From NCBI GenBank assembly GCA_964534605.1, contig CAZHOS010000008.1, forward strand, positions 1 through 36,612: a stretch of 36,612 nt of DNA. The letters are read 5' to 3'. The position numbers and the translations under genes were made by a program. This document shows, piece by piece, positions 1 through 7,930 of this stretch. The DNA is from CAZHOS01 sp964534605 (GTDB lineage Bacteria > Patescibacteriota > Saccharimonadia > Saccharimonadales > VXPC01). Every line of letters begins with the position of its first letter. The stretch's first letter is position 1. The notes beneath the pieces are model-generated. The model had not been told where the DNA came from. It did not search any database and worked only from the letters and a program-made list of their open reading frames with translations.

Positions 1-177
1 ATCCTGGTTACGATAGAGACTATCGAGCCAGCCTCTCTTACGTTCCAGCTCTTGAATATTTTTGGGGCTGTTGGCCTTATTGCCTCGTCTTTGCGTAAAA
101 AAGACTGGCAGCCGATAGCGCTCAATTCTATCTGGCTTGCAATCTCGTTATTCGGCATAGTCCGAGCTCTTGTCTAG
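1..177 (+). CDS. C-terminal fragment of small membrane protein (CBU_0592-like domain)
   Basis: Open from the window edge to a TAG at 175-177, so only the last 58 residues are visible and the start lies upstream. The fragment has two hydrophobic helices: one around the FQLLNIFGAVGLIASSL segment and one around IALNSIWLAISLFGIV, joined by a short basic/tryptophan turn (RKKDWQP). The pattern of an N-x-x-G-A helix, a basic W-P turn and an LN-x-x-W helix resembles the CBU_0592-like two-helix membrane domain often fused to other transporter or channel-like modules. The family call rests on this pattern only. Function is unknown. Confidence 0.55.
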   Translation: MLVTIETIEPASLTFQLLNIFGAVGLIASSLRKKDWQPIALNSIWLAISLFGIVRALV

Positions 178-237
178 ATAGAGTGGTTAGTCTTTGGCCC
201 AATAAAAATATTAATGGCCGACCTCAAAGACACTCCT

Positions 238-906
238 TTAGCTAATCTTTTTTGCATGAACTATTTCGTAGACAACAGGCTCATCCGCTCGGTAGTAAGA
301 GATTAATCGCTGCCTTTCTGTTAATTCTAGGGAAGAACTGGCAAGTAATTTGTCTATTTCTTTTGAGTCTCTGCGGAAGGTGTGCATCCTTTTTTCGGTG
401 TTTGCTAAACCTATAGAGTTTTCTCTGGTGGACTGCACAGTATCTGCGTCTTTTAAGAAAAGCTCGTAAGTAAAATAGAGATTACCATCTGGCTGGAGTG
501 TACGATATATGTTCTGAAAGAGCGGTTTTAAGTCTTCTACAAATTCTAAGCAGCCTATGGCAACCACAAGACTATACGAATTGTCTGGGAGTTTCACTAT
601 TTCTTTGACCATGTCTCCACGGATAAGCTGTGCCCGGATACCTTTAAGAGGTATCTCGGAAAGCATTTGTCCAGAAGCATCAATAGCAGTTACTTCAATA
701 TCCGGATATACTTCTGTGACATTCTGGATAGTCTGCCCTGTTCCTGCACCAAGATCAAGCAGTGTCTCGGCTGTAGATTCGCTCTTTCGTAACATCTCTA
801 AAAGGAAACGATTTGGCGTCCAGGTTTCTGGTGTCTCCGTCGTTACTCTGTCGTAGTCTTTAGAGAGAGTGTTATAAAAATGCTCCACGGCTTCAATCTC
901 TTGCAT
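238..906 (-). CDS. Class I SAM-dependent methyltransferase
   Basis: A 222-residue protein with a Rossmann-type methyltransferase fold. Motif I is DLGAGTG at residues 51-57, followed by the acidic post-I strand VTAIDASGQML around 72-83 and a GDMV/LVVAIGCLEFVE region typical of motifs II-III. It probably methylates a small molecule or lipid in the cytoplasm; the acceptor cannot be told from the sequence. It starts at ATG 906, where AGGAGG (910-915) lies 3 nt upstream. It is divergent from comEC and shares no operon with it. No truncation is seen. Confidence 0.85.
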   Translation of the reverse strand: MQEIEAVEHFYNTLSKDYDRVTTETPETWTPNRFLLEMLRKSESTAETLLDLGAGTGQTIQNVTEVYPDIEVTAIDASGQMLSEIPLKGIRAQLIRGDMVKEIVKLPDNSYSLVVAIGCLEFVEDLKPLFQNIYRTLQPDGNLYFTYELFLKDADTVQSTRENSIGLANTEKRMHTFRRDSKEIDKLLASSSLELTERQRLISYYRADEPVVYEIVHAKKIS

Positions 907-932
907 GATCCTCCTAAGCTAATAAGGATAAT

Positions 933-961
933 ATAACAGATGGTGTTTAATTTTACGTCAA
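933..961 (-). promoter_or_regulatory. Promoter of the methyltransferase gene
   Basis: On the minus strand a TTGACG -35 box (956-961) is separated by 17 bp from a TGTTAT -10 box (933-938). A TATATT alternative lies slightly further downstream. The distance to the AGGAGG site and ATG 906 is normal for a short leader. Confidence 0.5.
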
Positions 962-1015
962 GAGGATGACTTAAATAATTAATCAATTTTTAAAAATATT
1001 CCATTTTTCTATAGG

Positions 1016-1021
1016 TATTAT
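1016..1021 (+). promoter_or_regulatory. -10 box immediately upstream of comEC (leaderless start)
   Basis: TATTAT ends 7 nt before ATG 1029. Transcription would begin at about the A of the start codon, and no convincing Shine-Dalgarno sequence is present. The -35 region is AT-rich without a clear consensus. Confidence 0.4.
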
Positions 1022-1028
1022 TTAAGAG

Positions 1029-2450
1029 ATGGAGTTTCGCAGGACAACACTAATATGGGTGGGTGGATTTTGTTTTGTGCTGGGGATGTTTTTGGCCAAG
1101 TTTTATGGCTGGTATCAGCCAATCTGGCTGATAGCCCTCTTGCCCCTCGGGCTGTCACTTAGAAGTAAGGGGCTTTTATCCCTACTTGCTGTTGTGTTAA
1201 TAGGGTTGATTGCCGGCTTTGCCAGAGCAGATCACTGGCGTAGCAATTTGATAGATATCGAGGCGTTAATGGGTTCGGATGCTGTGATAGAAGGGCGCGT
1301 GGCAACAGACGCGGTTTACGACGACCGAGGTCAGCTAGAATTCGAGCTAGATGACCTATCGATAAACGGTGCGGCTAGAAAGGGGCGGGTGCGTATACGT
1401 ACTTTTACGCAGCCAGCTATTTACCGCTACGAGCGCGTGCAGGTATCAGGCAAGCTACGCAGTGGTTTTGCCAATAGGGTGGCCAGCCTGTCATTTGCTG
1501 AGGTAGAGATCATAGGTGCTAGTGGCAGCTGGGTGGAGGATTTTCGCCGGCAGTACTCGTCAGCGCTTTTTAGCACTCATACTGATCAGCAGGCTTCGTT
1601 AGCGCTCGGGATATTGGTAGGGCAGCGTACGACCATCAGCGAGGAGCTAGACGATACACTGCGCACGGTTGGTCTGACGCATATTATCGCTGTGTCTGGT
1701 TATAATCTAACGGTTCTGGTGCGTTTTACACGCCGCCAGTTAAAGTTCTTGTCCAAGTTCCAGTCGCTCATCCTGTCTATTATCTTGGTCGGTGTGTTTT
1801 TGTCGATTGCCGGCAACAGTGCGTCAATCGTGCGTGCAGCCTGGGTGGTAGGGCTCAGCTTGGCTGCTGGCTACTTCGGCAGATCTATCCGTCCCATAGT
1901 GCTGCTAAGCTTATCGGCGGCAGCAACCGGTTGGTTTGACCCCTATTATGTCTGGTTCGACCTTGGTTGGTGGCTGTCCTTTACGGCCTTTTTTGGGGTA
2001 TTGATGTTAGCCCCGGTGCTCAATACTAGACTATTTGGCACCAACAAGCCGGGCTTCTGGCCAGAGCTGGCGGTCGAGAGTCTGTCGGCGACTGTGCTTA
2101 CAGCCCCGCTGATACTCTGGATATTCCAGCGGGTCAGCATTGTTTCTTTGCTTAGCAATATGATTGTTGTACCGATCGTACCAATAATCATGCTACTTAG
2201 CTTTGTGGCCGGTGGGCTATATATTGCCAGCGGGCTAAGCTATATCACTAAGGTCGTAACGCTGCTCTCTGGCAAGCTACTAGACGGCGTGGTTCTAGTC
2301 TCCGAAACGCTAGCAAAAGCACCGTTCGCAGAGGTATCATTTGGGATTACGGCGCTGCAGATGGTATTTGTTTACGGCGTCATAGTACTATCCACCTATA
2401 TCTTAAGCGAGAAGACAAAAGACAAGAAGGCTTATTACATACTGGATTAA
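1029..2450 (+). CDS. comEC: ComEC/Rec2-type DNA uptake channel protein
   Basis: A 473-residue polytopic membrane protein. It has N-terminal helices (about residues 7-60), a soluble OB-like domain (about 75-165) and the competence domain, marked by LGILVGQRTTISEEL and the TH(218)IIAVSGYN motif, followed by about seven hydrophobic helices. ComEC forms the inner-membrane channel that brings single-stranded DNA into the cytoplasm during transformation. The C-terminal metallo-beta-lactamase-like nuclease domain of many ComEC proteins is missing; the protein ends soon after the last helix. With the type IV pilus genes and recA in the same window it supports natural competence. It is the first gene of a rightward group that continues with yebC. 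Confidence 0.88.
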   Translation: MEFRRTTLIWVGGFCFVLGMFLAKFYGWYQPIWLIALLPLGLSLRSKGLLSLLAVVLIGLIAGFARADHWRSNLIDIEALMGSDAVIEGRVATDAVYDDRGQLEFELDDLSINGAARKGRVRIRTFTQPAIYRYERVQVSGKLRSGFANRVASLSFAEVEIIGASGSWVEDFRRQYSSALFSTHTDQQASLALGILVGQRTTISEELDDTLRTVGLTHIIAVSGYNLTVLVRFTRRQLKFLSKFQSLILSIILVGVFLSIAGNSASIVRAAWVVGLSLAAGYFGRSIRPIVLLSLSAAATGWFDPYYVWFDLGWWLSFTAFFGVLMLAPVLNTRLFGTNKPGFWPELAVESLSATVLTAPLILWIFQRVSIVSLLSNMIVVPIVPIIMLLSFVAGGLYIASGLSYITKVVTLLSGKLLDGVVLVSETLAKAPFAEVSFGITALQMVFVYGVIVLSTYILSEKTKDKKAYYILD

Positions 2451-2476
2451 ATCAAGGACTCGGTGCCAGTCTGAGG

Positions 2477-2482
2477 TATAAT
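2477..2482 (+). promoter_or_regulatory. -10 box upstream of yebC
   Basis: A perfect TATAAT lies 27 nt before the yebC GTG, just after the comEC stop. No good -35 is seen at 16-18 bp. The AGAGGG at about 2494-2499 could be the ribosome binding site on the short leader. Confidence 0.4.
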
Positions 2483-2509
2483 ATGCTTAGTTGAAGAGGG
2501 CATATCAAA

Positions 2510-3223
2510 GTGGCAGGACACAGTAAATGGGCAAAGATAAAACGCGATAAGGCGAGCAATGATGCCAAGCGCGGAGCAGTATTTACCAAAATTGGCAACC
2601 AAATAGCGGTTGCCGCACGCGGTGGGGCCAACCCAGACACCAACCCAGCGCTGGCAACAGTCATAGAAACCGCCAAGGCAGCAAATATGCCGCTAAACAA
2701 TATCGAGAAAGCCCTCAAGCGTGCCGAGGATAAGTCTGCTGCTGCAGTCGAAGAAGTAATTTATGAGGGCTATGCTCAGGGCGGGGTGGCTGTGCTTATC
2801 GAGTGTGCAACAGACAACCGTAACCGCACTTTCCCGGAGGTTAAAGCGGCATTAACCAAGAACGGGGGGACCGTAGCCGACCCCGGCAGTGTCGCGTATC
2901 TGTTCGAGAGAAAAGGCCAAATAGTTGTCAAAGCCCAGGGTGACGAGGCGATGCTATCTATTTTGGATGCTGGGGCAGAAGATGCCACCGAAGACGGAGC
3001 CGAAATATACGTCTATACCGACCCCAAGGATCTGCATGATGTTCGCAGCAAAATAAAAGATGCAGGGTTGGATATCGAGTCTGCCGAACTTATTTACCAG
3101 CCAACAAACACTATCCCAGTCGATGCCGATAAATCTGCCAAAGTGCAGAAGCTCTTAGATGCTGTTGACGAGGTGCAGGATGTGGTTAATGTCCACACCA
3201 ACTTCGAACCAGAGGAGGGCTAA
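2510..3223 (+). CDS. yebC: YebC/PmpR family protein
   Basis: A 237-residue, full-length member of the YebC family. The near-invariant N-terminus MAGHSKWAKIKRDKASND is followed by KRGAVFTKIGNQIAVAARGG and ANMPLNNIEKALKRA. The family has been described as transcriptional regulators (PmpR) and more recently as factors that help ribosomes through difficult peptide motifs; either role is cytoplasmic. The start is GTG at 2510, fixed by the conserved MAGHSKW. The next gene begins 2 nt after the stop, and linkage to ruvC is a common bacterial arrangement. Confidence 0.95.
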   Translation: MAGHSKWAKIKRDKASNDAKRGAVFTKIGNQIAVAARGGANPDTNPALATVIETAKAANMPLNNIEKALKRAEDKSAAAVEEVIYEGYAQGGVAVLIECATDNRNRTFPEVKAALTKNGGTVADPGSVAYLFERKGQIVVKAQGDEAMLSILDAGAEDATEDGAEIYVYTDPKDLHDVRSKIKDAGLDIESAELIYQPTNTIPVDADKSAKVQKLLDAVDEVQDVVNVHTNFEPEEG

Positions 3224-3225
3224 GT

Positions 3226-3627
3226 ATGTTGAAGTTTATTCTTGTGCCAGTGTTAGCGCTACTATTAAGTGGGGGATCGTACTTTGTGGAAAGCGACCCC
3301 ACTAATTTGTTTAGCACTGAGGGCCGCGACATCACGGCAAGGCTGGGCATTACAGACATTAATAACGAAGAAGTACGCACCAGGGGCTTCCCGATTGCCT
3401 GGATGGACGAGCTGGGTAGTTTTGACGGAGCAAGCGAAAGCTTCGACTCCATAGCAGGATCTATTAACACGAACGGGTTTATCCAGAACTCTGCCATATG
3501 GTTGGCGGTTGCCGGTGTCCTATATTTTGCATATTCAAGATTACGCAATTTACTAGGCAACGTTGCGATACTAGGTATCGGAGCAGCGCTTGCCGCTAGC
3601 TACTTCGGCTTAATAGCTTTTGTCTAA
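3226..3627 (+). CDS. Small membrane protein between yebC and ruvC, unknown function
   Basis: A 133-residue protein not recognised as a named family. It has an N-terminal hydrophobic segment that could be a signal anchor (residues 3-17), a polar middle of about 65 residues with many D/E/N/S, and two C-terminal hydrophobic helices (about 88-105 and 112-132) separated by RLRN. An AGGAGGG in the end of yebC precedes ATG 3226, and the stop TAA shares its last A with the ruvC ATG, so it is translationally coupled to both neighbours. That coupling argues it is a real gene. Confidence 0.75.
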   Translation: MLKFILVPVLALLLSGGSYFVESDPTNLFSTEGRDITARLGITDINNEEVRTRGFPIAWMDELGSFDGASESFDSIAGSINTNGFIQNSAIWLAVAGVLYFAYSRLRNLLGNVAILGIGAALAASYFGLIAFV

Positions 3628-4121
3628 TGAGGATACTTGGGATAGATCCAGGCATAGGTACGATCGGCTTTGGTATCATCGAGAGCGATGGCTTCAAGCA
3701 CAAGCTGGTAGACGGTGGAGTAATCAAGACGAGCCCCAAAGAGCCTGTAGAGTTGCGGTTGAAGACTATTTATGAAGAGCTGACAGACATTATTAAAGAA
3801 ACGAAACCAAGCATGGCTAGTGTCGAGAAGCTTTTTTTCTCCCAAAACATCACGACCGGCATAGCTGTAGCGCAGGCACGCGGAGTGATATTACTGTGCT
3901 TGGCAGAAGCTAATCTTCAGGTCCTCGAGTTTACACCTCTGCAGATCAAGAGCGGGCTCGTCGGATACGGCAAAGCAGACAAAGCCCAGGTCCAGGAAAT
4001 GGTCAGGGTGCTGCTAAATCTCAAGAAACGCCCCAGCCCAGATGATGCAGCCGATGCTCTGGGGGCGGCTCTTATAGCCGCAATGACCCCTCAGGCCCAT
4101 AATGCGACAGAAGCCAATTAG
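3627..4121 (+). CDS. ruvC: Holliday junction resolvase RuvC
   Basis: A 164-residue RNase H-fold endonuclease that cuts four-way junctions bound by RuvAB. The four acidic catalytic residues are visible: D7 in ILGIDPGIG, E67 in MASVEKLFF, and D140 and D143 in SPDDAADALGAA. Length is normal (E. coli about 173). The ATG overlaps the previous stop by one base (TAATG), indicating coupling. ruvC is separated from ruvAB by an aldolase gene that has its own promoter. Confidence 0.96.
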   Translation: MRILGIDPGIGTIGFGIIESDGFKHKLVDGGVIKTSPKEPVELRLKTIYEELTDIIKETKPSMASVEKLFFSQNITTGIAVAQARGVILLCLAEANLQVLEFTPLQIKSGLVGYGKADKAQVQEMVRVLLNLKKRPSPDDAADALGAALIAAMTPQAHNATEAN

Positions 4122-4141
4122 CTTAGAGTTAGCTGCACGTA

Positions 4142-4170
4142 TTGGCGGTAGCTTAACTTAGTTATATACT
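4142..4170 (+). promoter_or_regulatory. Promoter of the aldolase gene
   Basis: TTGGCG (4142-4147), a 17-bp spacer and TATACT (4165-4170). Transcription would start at about 4177, giving a leader of about 24 nt with an AGAGAG purine run before ATG 4201. The same TTGGCG -35 is seen upstream of rny. Confidence 0.65.
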
Positions 4171-4200
4171 AATGCTTATAAACAGAAAGAGAGCCCAGAC

Positions 4201-5094
4201 ATGAATACTGATCAATTAGAGCGAATGCGTAGTGCAAATGGATTTATTGCAGCCCTTGACCAATCCGGCGGAAGCACTCCAAAAGCCCTAGCCGCATACG
4301 GCGTAGATGAAACCGCCTACAACAATGAGGAAGAAATGTTTAAGATGGTGCAGGATATGCGCGCTCGGATTGTCAGTAGCCCTAGCTTCACCAAAGATAA
4401 GGTCTTGGCAGCGATACTTTTTAAGGAAACTATGGAGCGCCAAGTAGATGGCGTAGATACGGCTGAATATCTTTGGAGTAAAGGCGTTGTGCCATTTCTC
4501 AAGATTGACAGCGGCTTAGCTGATGAGAGCGAAGACATACAACTACTTAAGCCTATGCCAGAGCTAGATGCCTTGCTGGACAGGGCTGTCACCAAGGGTA
4601 TATTTGGCACCAAGATGCGATCTGTCATCAAGAACTCTAGCACCGAACAAGGCGTAGAGCAGATCGTTGCTCAGCAGTTTGAGGTAGCCAGACAAATAAT
4701 CGCCAAAGGCCTCGTGCCAATAATCGAGCCAGAAGTTGATATCCACAGCGAGCGCAAAGCCGAGCTTGAACAGCAGTTGACAGCAAGTCTAGCAAGACAC
4801 CTCGACACACTAGAGTCAGATCAGCTTGTTATGCTCAAGCTGACCCTTCCAGAAGCGGCTGATCAGTACCTGGAATTATCAAAGCATGCCAACGTAGTTC
4901 GCATGGTTGCGATGTCTGGCGGGTATAGCCTAAAAGAAGCTAATGACAGGCTGAGTCATAACAATAATATGATAGCCAGCTATAGTAGGGCGCTGGCTGC
5001 AGAGCTTAATCATGCCCAGACAGAGTCAGAATTTGACCAAGCTTTAGCGCGTGCAATAGATGCTATCTATGACGCGTCCGTAAATAAGCACTAA
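4201..5094 (+). CDS. Class I fructose-bisphosphate aldolase
   Basis: A 297-residue class I (Schiff-base) aldolase that reversibly splits fructose-1,6-bisphosphate into dihydroxyacetone phosphate and glyceraldehyde-3-phosphate. Family marks include GFIAALDQSGGSTPKAL near the N-terminus, PFLKIDSG at 98-105, PIIEPEVDI at 173-181 and the Schiff-base lysine K213 in VMLKLTLPE. It would serve glycolysis or pentose-fed lower glycolysis in a fermentative reduced genome. It has its own promoter and is an insertion between ruvC and ruvAB, with no obvious functional link to either. Confidence 0.93.
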   Translation: MNTDQLERMRSANGFIAALDQSGGSTPKALAAYGVDETAYNNEEEMFKMVQDMRARIVSSPSFTKDKVLAAILFKETMERQVDGVDTAEYLWSKGVVPFLKIDSGLADESEDIQLLKPMPELDALLDRAVTKGIFGTKMRSVIKNSSTEQGVEQIVAQQFEVARQIIAKGLVPIIEPEVDIHSERKAELEQQLTASLARHLDTLESDQLVMLKLTLPEAADQYLELSKHANVVRMVAMSGGYSLKEANDRLSHNNNMIASYSRALAAELNHAQTESEFDQALARAIDAIYDASVNKH

Positions 5095-5139
5095 AAATAA
5101 CAACAAGCTAATTAGCATGCTTGTGGGACAATATTTACT

Positions 5140-5718
5140 ATGATTGCAACACTTAGAGGTATTCTTTCAGATAAGTCCGAAGCAGGAGTTATCGTGGACG
5201 TGTCAGGTGTTGGCTACCGTGTTCGAGTAGCTAACGACACCTTTGGCTCGCTAAAGGTTGGGCATGAAGCCCAGCTGATAATTTATGAGCATATTAAAGA
5301 GGATGCCCATGACCTTTACGGCTTTAGCAGCGAGCAGTCAAAGAGCTTCTTCGAGCTGCTACTTAGCGTTAACGGGGTGGGGGCCAAGATGGCGCTAAAT
5401 GTTATGAATGTTGCTAGCGAGCCGCAACTGCGCGAGGCGATTGCTGCTGGTGACACAAAGACCATCCAGGCAGCCAGCGGCGTTGGTAAACGCTTGGCAG
5501 AAAGAGTTATTGTAGACCTTAAGGACAAAGTGGGATTAGTTAGTAGCGAAGGCGCAACAGACTTTTTAGGGGCCGCACCAGCCAGCGATCAGGCAGTCCA
5601 GGCCCTCGCTACCCTTGGCTATAGCCCCCAAGACGCCTCGGCAGCCCTGCAGGGCATAGATAGCTCCTTGCCTCTCGAGGACCGCATAAAACTAGCACTG
5701 AAGGCTCGGCAAGGTTAA
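5140..5718 (+). CDS. ruvA: Holliday junction branch-migration subunit RuvA
   Basis: A 192-residue RuvA with the three expected domains. The OB fold starts MIATLRGILSDK and contains VIVDVSGVGYRVRV; the helix-hairpin-helix region has LLSVNGVGAKMALNV and QAASGVGKRLAERV; the C-terminal three-helix domain (about 150-192) contacts RuvB. RuvA tetramers bind the junction and load RuvB. The stop is 2 nt before the ruvB ATG. A small hairpin (CAAGC/GCTTG, about 5103-5125) lies between the aldolase and this gene. Confidence 0.96.
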   Translation: MIATLRGILSDKSEAGVIVDVSGVGYRVRVANDTFGSLKVGHEAQLIIYEHIKEDAHDLYGFSSEQSKSFFELLLSVNGVGAKMALNVMNVASEPQLREAIAAGDTKTIQAASGVGKRLAERVIVDLKDKVGLVSSEGATDFLGAAPASDQAVQALATLGYSPQDASAALQGIDSSLPLEDRIKLALKARQG

Positions 5719-5720
5719 AA

Positions 5721-6764
5721 ATGGCTGTCCAGAGACTTGTTGACGCTAGCGCAGAGGATATACCAGAAGAAGACGTGCACGAAGAAATAAGTCTGCGCCC
5801 CAAAACATTTGACGAATATATTGGCCAGGACAGACTAAAGAAGAACTTGCGTCTAGCCATAGATGCTGCTAAAAAGCGCGGTGAGCCGCTCGACCACGTA
5901 CTGCTTTATGGTCCACCAGGACTGGGTAAGACGACTATGGCCAGTGTCATAGCTAACGAGATGGGTGCCCAGCTAAGGGTTACATCTGGGCCAGCAATTG
6001 ATAGAGCCGGTGATCTGGCTAGTTTGATCACTAACCTCAAAGACGGAGACATACTATTTATCGACGAGATCCACCGCCTTAACCGTAGTGTCGAAGAGGT
6101 TCTCTATAGTGCCATGGAGGATTTTAAGCTAGACATTATGCTCGGCAAGGGGCCTTCAGCCAAGAGCTTACGCCTGGATCTGCCACGCTTTACACTAATT
6201 GGTGCTACAACACGTACCGGCGCATTGGCTGCCCCGCTGCGCGACAGATTTGGCATTATCCACCGCCTAGAGTTTTACTCACCGGAAGACATAGCTAAGA
6301 TTATCGAGCGCTCTGCCAATATACTTAGCACCGTCATAAAGCCCGAGGCGTCCAAACAGCTCGCTACACGCGCCCGGCTGACCCCGCGTATCGCCAACAG
6401 ACTACTCAAGCGCGTGCGCGACTACGCAGACATCAATGGCGACGGCATCATCGACGCTCCTAAGGCAGAACAAGCTATGGAGCTACTAGAGATCGATCAT
6501 CTTGGTCTCGACCCCAGCGACCGCATGCTGCTAGAGTCCATCATAGATAATCATAGTGGCGGTCCAGTTGGACTAAATACTATAGCAGCTATGCTGGGTG
6601 ACGAGCCGACAACTATCGAGGATTACTACGAGCCGTTCTTGCTACAGATCGGTATGATCCAGCGCTCTCCGCGGGGGCGTATTGTGACCCTTAAGGCTCA
6701 CACGCATTTGGGTAAAAAGATGGCTTCAGATGACCCCGATGACGTGCAAGAATCGCTTTTGTAG
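5721..6764 (+). CDS. ruvB: Holliday junction DNA helicase RuvB
   Basis: A 347-residue AAA+ ATPase that drives branch migration. Walker A is GPPGLGKT at 64-71 and Walker B is ILFIDEIH at 111-118. Sensor 1 is in LIGATTRTGAL, the arginine finger region is PLRDRFG, and a winged-helix domain (RGRIVTLKAHTHLG) closes the protein. Length matches the family. It directly follows ruvA and precedes a PH-domain membrane protein by 14 nt. Confidence 0.97.
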   Translation: MAVQRLVDASAEDIPEEDVHEEISLRPKTFDEYIGQDRLKKNLRLAIDAAKKRGEPLDHVLLYGPPGLGKTTMASVIANEMGAQLRVTSGPAIDRAGDLASLITNLKDGDILFIDEIHRLNRSVEEVLYSAMEDFKLDIMLGKGPSAKSLRLDLPRFTLIGATTRTGALAAPLRDRFGIIHRLEFYSPEDIAKIIERSANILSTVIKPEASKQLATRARLTPRIANRLLKRVRDYADINGDGIIDAPKAEQAMELLEIDHLGLDPSDRMLLESIIDNHSGGPVGLNTIAAMLGDEPTTIEDYYEPFLLQIGMIQRSPRGRIVTLKAHTHLGKKMASDDPDDVQESLL

Positions 6765-6766
6765 CG

Positions 6767-6772
6767 TAAAAT
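6767..6772 (+). promoter_or_regulatory. -10 box directly upstream of the PH-domain gene
   Basis: TAAAAT ends 6 nt before ATG 6779 in the ruvB intergenic region, where no Shine-Dalgarno sequence is visible. It could drive a leaderless transcript in addition to read-through from ruvB. Confidence 0.3.
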
Positions 6773-6778
6773 TTAACT

Positions 6779-7309
6779 ATGGATAAAAACAAGCCAGACA
6801 ACGTAATATTCGAGATACGCCGCCACCCCTTTGGACTCATAACTCTTTATCTATATTCGATTATAGGTGTCGGGGTTGGAGTGGCACTGATAGTTTTTGG
6901 CGCCAATAACTCTTTTGACTTGTCGGGGTCACAGAGGTCTCTGCTAATACTGGTGATGGGTGTTTTTTTAGCCCTGACGATATTGTTCTTGCTGCTCGCA
7001 AGTAAAATATACTGGGCTAGCAAGCTGACCCTAACCGACAAAGAGATTAAACAGGTCATACAACACAGCTTGTTTAACCGTAGTAAATCACGGCTTAATC
7101 TAGCTAATGTCGAAGATGTAACTACTTCCCAGAAGGGGATATTCTCTAGCATGATGAACTTTGGCCGACTAGATATAGAGACAGCAGGCGAACAGGCAAA
7201 CTTCAAATTTAAATACTGCCCGCACCCTGATCGCTGTGCCAGGTTGGTTATGGAGGCGCGTCAAGAGTATCTAGACAATAATCCCCAAAACCGCCAATCC
7301 ATCCGCTAA
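6779..7309 (+). CDS. Membrane protein with bacterial PH domain (YdbS/bPH2-like)
   Basis: A 176-residue protein with two hydrophobic helices (about 18-42 and 52-75), followed by a cytoplasmic domain containing KLTLTDKEIKQVIQH, RSKSRLNLANVEDVTTSQKG and FGRLDIETAGE. That strand series is typical of bPH2 domains (YdbS/YdbT family), where two membrane helices precede a pleckstrin-homology-like fold. The role of these proteins is poorly known. It is the last gene of the rightward group. Confidence 0.75.
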   Translation: MDKNKPDNVIFEIRRHPFGLITLYLYSIIGVGVGVALIVFGANNSFDLSGSQRSLLILVMGVFLALTILFLLLASKIYWASKLTLTDKEIKQVIQHSLFNRSKSRLNLANVEDVTTSQKGIFSSMMNFGRLDIETAGEQANFKFKYCPHPDRCARLVMEARQEYLDNNPQNRQSIR

Positions 7310-7587
7310 ACACCACAGACTTTAATTGAAGCGGGGTCTATGACCTCTGGCTTTGAGCTAGAATCGAATTTTTGCAAGGGAGATCAGTGAGGGCGTGGGT
7401 CTCAGGCCGCCCTGCTTGAGTGTAGTCTGGAATGTTAGCGCGGAAGATTTTTGTAGCTGTACAAAAGGTACTGCTGCAAGAATACCGGTAAGCTAACATA
7501 TCCAGAATGCGCCAAGACAACTTAAAGAGTAGAGTAGCTAGCTCTGCTAGACAGCAGAATCTTTAACTTAGGCTAGGTTGGCTGAGG
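7310..7587. ncRNA. Hairpin-rich non-coding stretch, candidate structured RNA
   Basis: A 278-bp gap between the convergent PH-domain gene and the pilus operon, with no convincing ORF. It holds a hairpin AAGC-GGGGTC / GACCTC-GCTT (about 7329-7354), GGGCG/CGCCC (about 7391-7413), a long-range stem TCTGGA-ATGTTAGC (about 7426-7439) with GCTAACAT-TCCAGA (about 7491-7505) enclosing TTTTGTA-GCTG-TACAAAA, and TCTGCT-AGAC-AGCAGA (about 7543-7558). None of the hairpins has a long T tract. I find no signature of RNase P RNA, tmRNA or SRP RNA. Strand is undetermined; as a minus-strand RNA it would be the 3' UTR of the pilus operon. Confidence 0.35.
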
Positions 7588-7920
7588 CTAGAAGGGGTTT
7601 ATGCGGTTGGTGGGTAGGTTTGAGTCAATAATAACGTCGGTATCATCCTTAATATTATCTAATCGTTCTAAAGTCTCTTCATCGAGGTCTATAGTCGTCA
7701 AGGCCTCGACTTCGGCAGAGCCTCCATTAGGCGTTGTTGATTCGCTGGCAGGCCTGGAGGCTAGTTCTGTCAGTGACTGTACGCGCAGCAGCGAAAAACC
7801 TATTACAAAAAAGCTTACTAAAAATAAAATGGTTACATTGTAGTTCTTGTATGATTTTAACAGACGTTGACCAAGCATCTTGGGGTCTATGTTCTTGATT
7901 GTGTCGAGATTAATATTCAT
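7588..7920 (-). CDS. Single-TM protein of the pilM-N-O operon (PilP position)
   Basis: A 110-residue protein with a cytoplasmic N-terminus of about 27 residues, one membrane helix (about 28-47, VTILFLVSFFVIGFSLLRV) and an acidic outer tail (DLDEETLERLDNIKDDTD). It follows pilO by 10 nt, the position PilP holds in Gram-negative pil operons, but it lacks a lipobox and the PilP beta domain. I infer a role in the inner-membrane assembly platform from location only. Confidence 0.7.
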   Translation of the reverse strand: MNINLDTIKNIDPKMLGQRLLKSYKNYNVTILFLVSFFVIGFSLLRVQSLTELASRPASESTTPNGGSAEVEALTTIDLDEETLERLDNIKDDTDVIIDSNLPTNRINPF

Positions 7921-7930
7921 TGCTTACTCC

